64,000 nucleotides of DNA, taken from Acanthornis magna (Eukaryota; Chordata; Aves; Passeriformes; Acanthizidae). The notes beneath the pieces are model-generated. The model ran no database searches. It was not told where the DNA came from and worked only from the letters and a program-made list of their open reading frames with translations. Below, piece after piece: positions 23,684 to 33,955 of this stretch. The stretch is taken from the NCBI GenBank assembly GCA_036785705.1, contig JAWUZG010000001.1, forward strand, positions 5,766,001 to 5,830,000. Reading direction: 5' to 3'. The first letter of the stretch is position 1, and each line of letters starts with the position of its first letter. The position numbers and the translations under genes are program-made.

Positions 23684-24625
23684 TCAGTTGGCTCTGATAT
23701 TTTGCTTAGCAGACTGAGAGGCTGATTTCTTTAGGATTCCTCCTTTGGGAGACCTCACCTCCAGCTGAGATGAAGTTAGCTTTTGAAATCTGTCTTTAAA
23801 AATCCAAAGTAGCAGAGATTGCCCAACTTCCTTCCAGTGGCAAAGCTTGCAATAAAGTATTTCTTTGAGCAGACCTCCTATTGCCAGACCATTTTCAATG
23901 ACCTTGCAGACCCAAAAATCATTCATCCGGGAAAGTATATTCATTGGCACAAAGAAGGCCAGAAACATAGATATTATATACACTGCATCATCACTTAGAC
24001 CTACCTTATAGTTAATTTTAATATTCAATTTCTGCTAAACAGAGAAAGAAGATGATTAGGCAGTAGAATGAGATGCAGTAGATATTCCGGTTCTTCTTGT
24101 TTTTCAACCAATAAGAGGTTTTAGTAGGGATAGGTGAAATAACTCAATCACCTGTTTACTTTCTGATTCCTTCAGATAGCAAAATGCTTCCATGTGTTAG
24201 TGCTTAAGGTACCGGAGACTTTGGTATTCAAACAACACCAACATGAGGAAAAAATAGGCCAAGAACCAGGCAGTGTAGTTTGCTTCCTTATTTATATATT
24301 ATCTCTTTTTCTTTGACAACTGCATAGCTACACCCAGAGAAGTAGTAATTATATCCAGAACCCAAAGAGGTCCATCATAACATGAAAATGTTGTGACATC
24401 ATAGTCCTTGGTTAGGGAAATTATAATGATGGCAGAGGTTAAAGCCACAGTGTAGGACAGGCAGAGAAAGACAAGAACCTCAGAGGAAAGTTTCTTGCTC
24501 AAAAAAAAGCACGAAACTCTCTTGTTTTGAAGGATAATTATCACAAGGTAAGTCACCTTACATTTAAAATGCTTCTTTGCCACGGGGATGTTTTTGCAAA
24601 TGTTTTTTGATTGGTTTAAAACCAC
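23684..24625 (-). pseudogene. Decayed multi-pass membrane protein pseudogene, possibly ABCC/MRP-like
   Basis: On the minus strand a frame from 24625 to 24302 encodes hydrophobic segments (VLVFLCLSYTVALTSAIIII and PLWVLDIITTSLGVAMQL) ending in a basic KKKR. It stops at 24299-24301. The same frame is then open for 33 more codons and holds another likely membrane segment, TAWFLAYFFLMLVLF, up to a stop at 24197-24199. After a frame change a further segment (NIYCISFYCLIIFFLCLAEI, about 24030-24110) follows. A last frame (24028-23684) has a hydrophobic stretch, AVYIISMFLAFFVPMNIL, and then GLAIGGLLKEILYCKLC. That last motif resembles the ABCC-family pattern G-x-x-(I/L)-x-x-x-(L/V)-x-x-x-(I/L)-Y-x-K-x-L at the start of TMD1. 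The earlier segments fit an ABCC TMD0 in spacing, although the linker normally found between TMD0 and TMD1 is absent. What is seen is several hydrophobic blocks on one strand with one in-frame stop and at least one frameshift. The ABCC assignment is inference from memory of the family. No nucleotide-binding domain was found. A pyrimidine tract ending in 'tttctctgtttag' at the last block leaves open decayed exons rather than a retrocopy. Confidence 0.35.
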
Positions 24626-24812
24626 TTATGAGTGAGGTGGAAGAGAGGAAATAATGAGAAACAAATTCAGTGGAAAAACAAGTGCTGATGGTGTGACAAG
24701 GCAGTGAAGTAAATTTATGAACTGATTTGATCATGCATATTAGCACCTCCTTTCCTTCCAGTATGAGTCAGAATGAACATAAACATCACAGCTATATGGA
24801 AAAATGTACCAC

Positions 24813-24841
24813 GGGGGGGGGGGGGTGGGTTTGGGAGGGGG
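24813..24841 (+). repeat. G-run with quadruplex potential
   Basis: Thirteen consecutive G residues, then T, GGG, TTT, GGG, A and GGGGG. Four or more G-triplets separated by loops of one to three bases fit the intramolecular G-quadruplex pattern on the plus strand. Confidence 0.8.
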
Positions 24842-27053
24842 CAGGGAGCAAAGAACAATTTAAAAAATCTTACTTTTTTGCAAGTTTTTTCTGTTTGCTT
24901 TTTTGTGTATTTACTAAGAAAAAAACTCACAAACTGTTGAAATAGCTGTCCCAGTTCTCCTCTGACTGGAAGAAGAAAATAAGAGGACTTAACACAGCTT
25001 GTGACACACCAATAAATTTCTAAGATAAATGCTGCTAAGACGTTAGGGTCATTGTTTCTATAGAGATACAAATGATCCAGGATGTACTACATTGTGAACT
25101 GTTTTATGACAGGACAAAAGTACTTTGAATCACATTTTATAAACTTTTAAAATATTCTTGAACTGATAGAGGAAATGCTCTTCTTTACCAAATGTGTTAC
25201 ACTCTAACATTTTCACAAGGAAATTCACATGTCCTAACTTTTTGTCCTTTTCTGCGGAAAAAGAAGACAGCTTTATGATGGAGGTAGTAATACATAACAT
25301 TTGTCATGAGACTGTTTCAGAGAACAATTTCACCTCCAGAAATCAGAGAATGTACTGAGCTAGAGGGCTGCTATTTCAATGATGAATTAGATATTCACTT
25401 TGCTTTTCATTTTTGAGGAACTCAACCTAATTTGGTAAGTTTCAAACACCAATGCACATTGACCATTTCACTATGAGCTCTCAGACAAACCTTGGTTTTC
25501 AATTGTCTCAGCCACGTTCTCATTCCTTTGTGCAATATCACAACCTTGTTTCTGTAAGTTCATTGGAACTGGCAAATAATGAAGGGACCTTGAATTCCAA
25601 AGAAAAGTCAAAATATGCTTTATACCCATGACTAATGTCAATTCTGAACTCTATCTAATAGAAATGTTGAGTTACCTCATGCTAATCTCTTCTTGATACC
25701 AACGATGGCTGGCTATAATAGCTGAGGTCACATCACTGTCCCTGATGTATATACTCTCCTCCCGGAATTTTCTTTGGTAAGGAATTATACTGCGGAAGAA
25801 TCCTGCTTCTAGCTCAACTGGCCTAGTGCAATAAAGTTAAGAAACATCATACACACTCTGACATTTAAAAGTCCTCAAGGCTGCAGGAATTCAACAGGGC
25901 TTAATAATTAAACTGGTAAACATTTATTCTCCAGATGCTTTTATCTATACATATATTCTGAGATTTTGTTGATCAAATAATTTTTAAAATATGAAATGCA
26001 GACATGTGGGTAGCAGAATACGCAAAGAAAAAATTTTATCACTATCTTAGCCCACATGAGGACTTCCCCCAAAATATGTTCTTAGAAAGAGAACAAGCAG
26101 ACGCAGCTATGATTAGATTTTTCTTCATAAGAGCAGAAAATTGCATGATGTAAATATTGTTTTTATTGTACAGATGTGCTGTAACAAAGAAAAATGCATG
26201 CAATATTACATTTTGTCTACTATAAAATGAAAAAAAGTTACAATAAAAAAGAGTAATCCTTAGCCTGTGTTGTATAAACTTAAAGAAATGGTAATCAACC
26301 TTGATGCGTGACTAAGGCACACATCTGTCTGTGTGATTTATGACAGAACACAATCAGAGAATAAACTGCTCTTTTTAAAAAAAAAATCCTCCCTGTAAGA
26401 GGATATTCTGCTCTACAATGAAGCATAGAATTTTTTTCCATATTTTCTATTTCACTAAGTTATCTAAGAGTTGTTAAACTACATCTACAAGATGTAGTTT
26501 CTTAGCAGTCATTATAGAAATCCTTATCAGTATCTCCTTTATAGAAGCTCAGGGTTTTTCTTGAACAGAGAAAGTTTTATTTCAAAAGAAGGAACAGGCT
26601 TCTTCCTAAAAACATAATTATAATTCTGAATTAAATGTCAAGGAAATTAAGTCTCTTTTTATTTCTATTCAAAAGATTAGTGTATGGAAATAGAGAAAGA
26701 TATTTTCATTATTCTTATATATTTTTAATGCTTCTTAGCTTGAATAGGACATTTCAAAGGGCTGAAAAGTGTTGCAGCTTCATATTTATTTTATAAAATT
26801 TCCAGTAAAAGTATCAGCCATAATAAAGACAACATGGACAGTATCAGTACTGGAATTTAATGGAGACCACCTAACTAAACCAATGTAAGCTGCTGAACTA
26901 TCACAAGCAGATTAATTTTTTTTAAGTATAGATATAGCCTATGTTTAAAGAATCAAGACTTTTCCGTTTTTTGTCCAGTCAGTTTGATTCTAAATACAGT
27001 ACTGCTCGAGTTAGAACAGAAGGGCTTGAGACATTTTCATTGAACCCAACAAC
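24842..27053. other. Gene-free stretch
   Basis: AT-rich sequence with no recognised gene or dispersed repeat. A perfect short hairpin lies at 26476-26500. Confidence 0.55.
26476..26500. repeat. Perfect 11-bp inverted repeat
   Basis: AAACTACATCT, a three-base loop ACA, then AGATGTAGTTT. The stem has no mismatch. It is too short for a microRNA precursor. It could fold in RNA or extrude in DNA, but I see no context that gives it a role. Confidence 0.85.
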
Positions 27054-27090
27054 ACTATATTCACTATATTCACTATATTCCACTATATTC
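27054..27090. repeat. 9-bp tandem array (ACTATATTC)
   Basis: Four copies of ACTATATTC, the last one preceded by one extra C. A small minisatellite. Confidence 0.9.
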
Positions 27091-30000
27091 AAGCGTAAAT
27101 TAATAAGTAATTTAAGACTCAATGTTTTCCAATGGCCTCGAGTCCTATTATCAACTTAATTTTAGATCAAGGTCATTAACGTGGGTTGAAGCTTCATTTA
27201 TTGAACACCAGTTACCACCTCTGCAGTGAAGGAAATAACGTGCCATGATAGCAGAATATTTCACTGAATTAAAAAACAAACCCACTTGGTGAAGATCTTG
27301 AAATCTTTTCCCTGGTGTTCTTTGTTTACAGTCGTAATGAATCACTTTCAGAGGTATATCTCACCGAGTTGGTTTATGCTGCTGGTGCTGGCTGGACCTG
27401 ACAAACTAGCTAGTGGAGAGAATGATGCAAGAGACTCCCGTGCAGAATTTCTGGATCCCTGCCTCAGGGAGGAAGCAAATTCTGCTTATGTATTTGTCAC
27501 ATTTAATGGCCTTTTCAGCAGGAAATTGCGTGTCCTGTGACATCTTCCGGCAGGAAAGATGATTTAATAAAGAAAGGGAAGGTCTTGCTTTAGTGAGAAC
27601 AGTGTAGTCAATTAGTAATTCTACAGTCATGACAAAGTTATGTGGTGATGTTTATGCAATAATGGATTTAGATGGGCCTGGAGGAAGCTTAAAAAGAGTA
27701 GGAGGCATGGGAGATGGATTCAGGCCCTGCCTCTGCTTTAAGTCAAATACCTCATAGCATTAGGGTATGCTAATCTGCAATTGTATCTGCTTCTGCATCT
27801 CTTTCAGTCATTCTGCAATATTTATCACAGAGAGATCAGAAATGTCTTAAGCAATTTTGCAAATGGAAGAAATGCAGTTGCTCCACTTAATAGAATTATA
27901 TTTGGAAGGCCTAAACCAAAAGAGATCAAAAGAGGATATTTATCACAATAAACGATTTGCCTATATAACACCTCAAAATAAATGTTAGAAGACCTAAACC
28001 AAGCTAATCAATGATAACAGTTTAGAAACTACTCTCTATCCTTTTAAAATATGTGACTTGCCATTGGAGACGGTTTTTACTTTTCCTTCCACCTCCAAAT
28101 TCTAATATTTGCCCGTGTACTGAAATGGCATGAAATTTATACCAGAATGACAAGACAACTTTATTATTCATGACTCTATTTCCTTCCCAAATACCAGAAA
28201 ATTTAATCGTCACATCTTAAAAAGAGCAGAAATATGTGTATATCTGCATAGTAAAGAGGTAGTAGTAGAGACAGTAGTGCAGGGTTTACAGGTAGCAGAG
28301 GCAAAGATTTAAAAAACATGAATTAGACACAGAATGCCAGATTCTGCAAAGTACTAAATTGCTCAGGTCTAAGACTGGGCTACTGCTAATGCCAAAATAT
28401 CAAGTAGATTGAAGGCCTCTGCTCGAGGATATTCCGAAGCCTATTACAGTCAATTTAGACTAACTGCTGGTAAAAGAAAGTTTCAGTTGTGCCTTACCTC
28501 CATAGCAATCTCGCTTGAGCAAGTTCAGGGAATGGAACTCATAGAATCATTTCATTCACTTTGAATCCGATTTGGGAAATGCACAGCATTTCCCCACACT
28601 AATCCGAGGAAGACAGAATACAGCTCCTCTTGGACTCAAATATGGCATCTTGCTCCTGTGCCCCTGGGATCCAAAGGTAGACATTGGCTTTTTTTTTTTT
28701 TTTTAATTCATCTAGAGCATAAAACAGATTTTTATAGTATTAGAAGACCACCCATGAGGTTTCCTCCTTCACTTTTACAAAGCTGTTTTTCATTGGGAAT
28801 AATGTGTTTGCCCTTTTATGTACCAGCCAGGAAAAGCTTTCATTAATAAGGCCAGTTCTGAAAATGCCTGTGTTCATTTTCACCAGTAATTTCTAAGACA
28901 AGGAAATGTCTCTACATCTCTTTCCCTGCTGGTGGGTTTCCAAAATTTTATGCACTCACAGAACAGAATGCATAATATAGCTTCTGAGACTGTTTATGTC
29001 AACTGGAGACCACAAAACCTGAATAGCAGGAATTCCGTGTACTTTCTCCCAACACAAGCTGAGACTTTGCCTTTCTGTGAGTCTAATTTTGAAAGCCATG
29101 TTTTCAGAAAAACACCTTTGCAGGTGACTTGTGGAGTAAAAATGATCTATACAATAACATGCCATTTCTCCATTAAAAGGATATTTGTGTTCAAATGTTA
29201 TCACTCATCATACAATTATTATGTCTGGTGTAAAGTTTATATCTGTAGAAAACAAAAATATGCTTTACATAACTTTCTATCTGCTTACAGCTTATCTCAA
29301 GGCTTTATGACAAACACTTCTAGCATTGGTTTAAAGACAAACATCACCTTTTAGGGCTCCTTGCTTATGCAAATACTGATGTTTAGTGTCGATGAGGAGT
29401 ATTTTTATGAAAATGTATTCACTCACATCTTTAGCTTCATATACTTGATGAGATGCTGTGACAGGACACTTAAATCAGGTATAATTGTGATATGAGCCTG
29501 TCCAAACTTATTCTTAGAGTTGGGGGGAAAAAAACCCAGATCTTCAAAGCTGCATTTGATTTTTAAAATAAAAATAAAAATTTAAAATAAAAAAAATTTA
29601 AAAAAAAAAAAAAAAAAAAGGCTCGGAGAAAGCTCATAGATCTCATGTGAAGGAAATTAAAGTAAGATGGTTTGAAATCTGCCTCTTTCCCAGTATAGCT
29701 TTCAGATCAAGATCTTGTTTCCAGTCAGCGCTTTTCCATTTTTCTCCATGTTTGCTCTCTACTTTTTTAAGAAGTCCATTCTACAAACTCAGTCTTCCTT
29801 CTCATTCTTCCATCATCAACCCAGAGAACTTCTCAGCTTATGGCATAGGTATGGACATCCTTGTTTGCTCTCAGGAAACAGTCTCTCCTTCCAGGGGCTC
29901 CTGACTCATCTCAAACTCAGTAATTCAGACAATGTAAGCTCATGGAATTATCTCTTACCTAATATTAAGACCTTTCAGTTATGTATTGTATATAAAATAT

Positions 30001-30487
30001 AATAATCACAGAGTGAAAAAAAAAGTTTGAACAAGGAAAGATGAAGTGTTGTTTCATCTAAAATTATTTATTTCAAGTGTGTATAAGCCTGTTACTAAAA
30101 GAGCTATCAAAACTAGCACTTCATATGTGGAGGCTTCCACAGATGAAACTAACCTAGTGAAGTGTATCCAAAATATCTGCTTAGCTTAAAATTGCTGTAT
30201 GTCTGCAAAAACTCATAGTTCAACAATCAATTTCCAAATTTGACTTTCAATTGATTAAAATCTAATCACAGCCACAAAAGGTTCCTCTCTGCTATCTCTC
30301 TCTTCCTTTTGTCTGGTAAGGAATAATAAAGTGAACACAATTTCCTATTGAATTTTTTGCTGGTTTAACCATAGAACATTTAACAGGGTGGTCTACCCCT
30401 TTCAATCCTAGAACAGTTGTTAGGGGAGCTAGAGCTGGACTTGGCTGCTCGTATTTGATTATCAGAGCCAGCTGGAAAGGGGTCAAA
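27091..30487. other. Gene-free stretch
   Basis: No gene could be supported. A 67-codon ATG frame at 27337-27540 (plus) follows an acceptor-like 'ttctttgtttacag' but has no recognised domain. A 16-base T run lies at 28689-28704 and an A-rich block at 29561-29619. A 140-codon plus-strand frame at 28932-29354 has no recognisable content. Confidence 0.5.
29561..29619. repeat. A-rich block ending in poly-A
   Basis: AAAAT and TTTAAAA units followed by 20 uninterrupted A residues (29600-29619). It may be a decayed retroposon tail, but no body was recognised upstream. Confidence 0.85.
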
Positions 30488-30489
30488 CG

Positions 30490-30505
30490 GTGCCTATAAA
30501 GGACT
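30490..30505 (+). promoter_or_regulatory. TATA-like element
   Basis: CCTATAAAGG (TATAAA at 30495-30500) sits in a locally less AT-rich 200-base stretch, which makes a chance TATAAA less trivial than elsewhere in this window. An inverted CCAAT (ATTGG) lies about 55 bases downstream. No initiator or transcript start can be confirmed. An unrecognised LTR or chance are the alternatives. Confidence 0.25.
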
Positions 30506-31670
30506 GAGAAACCTCAGCTGTAAAAAGCAGCAGGAGACAGTTTGGCTCCTGTGATTGGCCCTGAAGTAGTGGGAGCACACAAGAAAAAAACACTGAGGAC
30601 CCTACAAATCTCTTAACAAAGATTATTTTTTTTTTCTGCATGCCTGTGTGGGTGTACGTGTGGGTGGGTGGGTTGCTCTTTACATTGCCACATCCAAGAC
30701 ATTAAGTAATTGTTTAAGTAAAATGCCTGAAAGAGGTACAAGAATGCTGCCAGTCCTGGCCAGGTGACTAGTAAAGATGAAAATCAGTGGTACTTGTTCT
30801 ATTTATTACTGGCATGTTTAGATTGAGCTTCATATGCATTAGAAAGAAATGCATGCACCTGCAATCTGAATTTCACAAGGGATTAATAATGTTGGGTGCT
30901 TAAACTTTTGATGTCCCTCCTGAGAATCTTAAAAAAACCTGACATTTTCTTCTTTTTTTTCTTTTTTTTTTAGTGTATTTTCTGTGATGCTAGAAAGTCA
31001 GTTTGAAAAAGAGGAAAGAAACTTCAACAAAAAATTATTTTATTTTATGGGGGTTTTGTGGCTTAGAGATAAACTGCAGACCATTTCCACATCTGATCTT
31101 AAAATACACAGTCTCTTTAACACAGAGTTTTAATCAGAAACTTTTGCATGGAGAATGCTCTTTTGTCCAGATGATAAAAATGTAAAAATACAGCTGCTAC
31201 TGCATCTCAGGAAAGTGTTGATAGACCTTTGACAGAACCATAGCAATAATAATATTTCAATATCACTCAAATTCTACTACAATTAAGAACATGCTTTATT
31301 CAGTTGCTGCATGTTGAAGTCAATAGTTTAGTTATGTGCATATACATATTGAAGGAAATAGAGAAACTTTGAATATATAGTGATTTAAAACCAGTTTGTT
31401 TGGGAGTGAGGGGTGTACAGAGAGGACTGGATTAGCAGGATTGGTACAGAGCTTGTGTAGTGACTAAGAAAGCTCTAGCAGAAATGGTAAACCTGTTTAA
31501 TACTCCAGACACTTTCAGTTCTCTTCCCAAATAGTTGATTAGAAGCAGGTTAAGAAAAGAGAAAATGCAAGAATTCACAGAGGTATCTTTTATGGCTTCG
31601 GTATCAATTTACTTCCTCAGATCTAGGGCTGGCAAGTTTGATGGTTTTGCCTCAAATTTGAGTCTTGTTT

Positions 31671-31722
31671 CCACAATCCATTGAAATGTCTTCCTTCACT
31701 GGGCTTTGTCCAGGTTTTAACA
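31671..31722. repeat. Possible ancient amniote repeat fragment
   Basis: 'ccattgaaatgtcttccttc' followed by 'actgggctttgtccaggttt' resembles the old amniote repeat segment reading approximately 'cccattgacttcaatgggctttggatcagg'. Short and diverged. Confidence 0.3.
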
Positions 31723-31783
31723 CAAGGAAGAATAAGGTCTGAAATTTGTCTTTAGCCTGCAAAGAAGAACAACAGTAGGAAAG

Positions 31784-31822
<39 letters not shown>
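31784..31822 (+). repeat. 39-nt uninterrupted poly-A
   Basis: Thirty-nine A residues without interruption, the longest homopolymer in the window. Such tracts decay quickly, so it is probably recent or maintained by slippage. No LINE, SINE or processed-gene body is recognisable immediately upstream. Confidence 0.93.
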
Positions 31823-31824
<2 letters not shown>

Positions 31825-33606
31825 TTACGGAGATTACTTCTGGAGAGCAAATCAGCAGCTATTGTTCCCTTTAGCAGATAAGGTAATTTATTTCATTTTG
31901 AATCACTGACAGTCTAGGTTACAGAAGATCAAGTCTTTCGTTTTTGAGATATTGAAACTGTTTTTTCTAATTACTTCAATTGTGTGTGCTGCCTTCTGTT
32001 TGACAGTTGATTTGGGCAAAATCTCAACATTGATGTCTTCCACCGGATGAGTTTTCTTCTGCCAGCTCTTTAAAACTAGAGGCTACAATGCCTCTCAGCA
32101 CACTTCTTATAATACATTTGCACAAGAAAATTATTCCATAATGTCATTTGTTTCTTCCTTATTTCAAAATATTTTAGCATAGGTCCTCCTGTGTCAATCA
32201 CATTTAGAAAGCCAGAGCATTTCAGTGAAACTGTATATCATGATCCAAATATAGAAACTTTTTCAAAAGCATGTAACAAACAAGACCTTGCCTAATTTTA
32301 CGTGAGAATGTTGCTAGCTTATTTGCCAAGGAATGTTAGGCATTGTGCATGCACATATTAAAATACAAGCTGTATCCTTGAAATCTGTAGGGTCCCATAG
32401 CATCTGCCATCAGAAATATAACAAAATTAACCAACACAGTCCATGTGTTCCAAACAGAAATCCTTAATTTGGAATGTTCAGTGAAATGAGTCAACTGTAG
32501 ATCCAACTGGGTTTAATTCCATTTGGACTTGATCTTTCATGGATACATTCCATGGAGAGAGTATTGAAAAGCATTTTTCTCTGCTCATCCATAGCCCTGT
32601 CACTTTTTAGCATCTCGAGAAGCACAGTGTTCTCTCGGTCCCAGAGCAGGAAATCACAGCCCAGGGTGTCTGTGCTCATGTGATGGGCACCGCAGTGAGA
32701 AGTTTGTGCCAACACCTCAAAAGTCCAATTATGTGAGCAAGTTTTTTGTTAATGAGTTGCAGAATTTCTTAATTATCTTTTAACTTACTTTATCTTCTTG
32801 AACACTTTCAGGGTTAAAGAAAAAAAAGGGGGGGGGGCAGGATGGATGGAGAACAGATGTTCATAGAGGTGTAGGAAGGTCAATTATTTGAGTTTTTCCA
32901 GTGAAGAGTGAGTCTCTTTTCCAGCTGAAGTTTGAAGTTAGCTGCTCTGAGCTACCCCGATTTGAACTTGGCTTTCTGATCAACTTCCTTAGCTGGAACT
33001 AGTTTTTGTGGATGCCCACAAACACGTCTGAGTAGATATTCAAGCCCCAAAAGTGCCCAGAAGTTGTGTCTGGCTGGCAGGGGCTCTGTGTTCTGGCTGC
33101 TGGCAGGTCAGGGTGCCTGGCCTGGGGTCCTGGGTACTCCCTCTGTGCCACAGGGCTGTGCTTGCAGCGCTGCTCTCCTTGTCCCCTCTCCAAATAAATG
33201 TTCCCTCTCTCCCTGCCCTTTTCCTAAGCAAGATTAACTGAGTGCGCCACGGTAAAACTGCGCTATTACATTTCAAAAAGTGAAGCTAATTTATTTCAAT
33301 ATCATCCATCTAGGCTTGCCTTTATAAGGAGATGTAACTTCATTCCAATAAAAATCAATGCATTTAGAGGTTTGGGGGGGATGGAGGAGGTTCATTGGGT
33401 TGGATTTTTTTCCATTAATGAGACAATCCTAACAAACTCCAGTTGCAAACCAAGATGACTTCACTTCATTACAACAAAAAGGCTGATACTTTATATTAGT
33501 GCAATACGACTGCGTTTCATCACAAGACCCCTGCTGTGCACTTTCCCAAATCTTATTGAATTTAGACTGGTCCTTGTTACATAGTCAAGACTTTGGATGC
33601 TTTAAA
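31823..33606. other. Gene-free stretch with a GC-richer patch
   Basis: No gene was recognised. A run of nine G at 32828-32836 and a G+C-rich patch at about 33050-33190 stand out. The patch ends in AATAAA at 33193-33198, a layout like an LTR or terminal-exon end, but no family was identified. Confidence 0.5.
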
Positions 33607-33654
33607 GCAATGCTGTGGTAACTGATTATGTTCTTAGTTACTGTTCAGAAGTAG
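33607..33654 (+). other. Candidate upstream exon part (unconfirmed)
   Basis: Open frame after a TAA at 33604-33606, ending in a good donor, AGTAG|GTAAGC at 33655. If joined across the 75-base interval 33655-33729 the frame continues into the next candidate exon. No convincing acceptor or in-frame ATG marks its left edge, so this is the weakest part of the cluster. Confidence 0.18.
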
Positions 33655-33729
33655 GTAAGCTTTTATGTTGGTTTTTTTTTTTCTGTAGACTGGTTGTATT
33701 TTTTTAAATATAAAATTCTTTTCCTTTAG

Positions 33730-33800
33730 GAGTATCAAAAGAATCATCAATCAAACTGGATAATTTTGCTTTGACCATTAAACATTTTTGGCAGTGTGAG
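33730..33800 (+). other. Candidate 71-nt internal exon (unrecognised)
   Basis: An acceptor, 'aattcttttcctttag', is followed by 71 bases and a strong donor, GTGAG|GTAAGA. Of the three frames only one is open. It starts after two bases, reads VSKESSIKLDNFALTIKHFW then QCE, and ends exactly on a codon boundary at the donor. The next acceptor, 'ttcctgtttgttttccag' at 33904, lies 104 bases on, and the frame continues there without a break. No protein family was recognised. The splice signals are seen; exon status is inference. A non-coding RNA exon or chance are the main alternatives. Confidence 0.3.
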
Positions 33801-33904
33801 GTAAGATCTTTTGTTCTTCAACTTATTTTTGTTTTCTTTTTTCTTTTTTTTAACATGCGTTTAAATAAGCTAAAGCTAAAAATTCCTTCCTGTTTGTTTT
33901 CCAG

Positions 33905-33955
33905 GGATTAGGAATTCTGTGCAAATTTAATATGTTCCTTAAAGAGCCTACCTAG
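33905..33955 (+). other. Candidate terminal coding exon part (unrecognised)
   Basis: Directly after a very strong acceptor (pyrimidine-rich tract ending TTTTCCAG) the phase inherited from 33730-33800 stays open for 16 codons (GLGILCKFNMFLKEPT) and ends with TAG at 33953-33955. The 104-base interval 33801-33904 has GTAAGA at one end, CCAG at the other, and 'gctaaag' about 30 bases before the acceptor as a possible branch point. No AATAAA was seen in the next 150 bases. Confidence 0.25.

Noticed and set aside
27721..27790. Possible MIR head ('caggccctgcctctgcttta')
   Set aside because: Order only loosely fits, and the following bases diverge too much to call.
28932..29354. 140-codon plus-strand frame
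   Set aside because: No domain or motif, no in-frame ATG supported by context, and AT-rich sequence like its surroundings.
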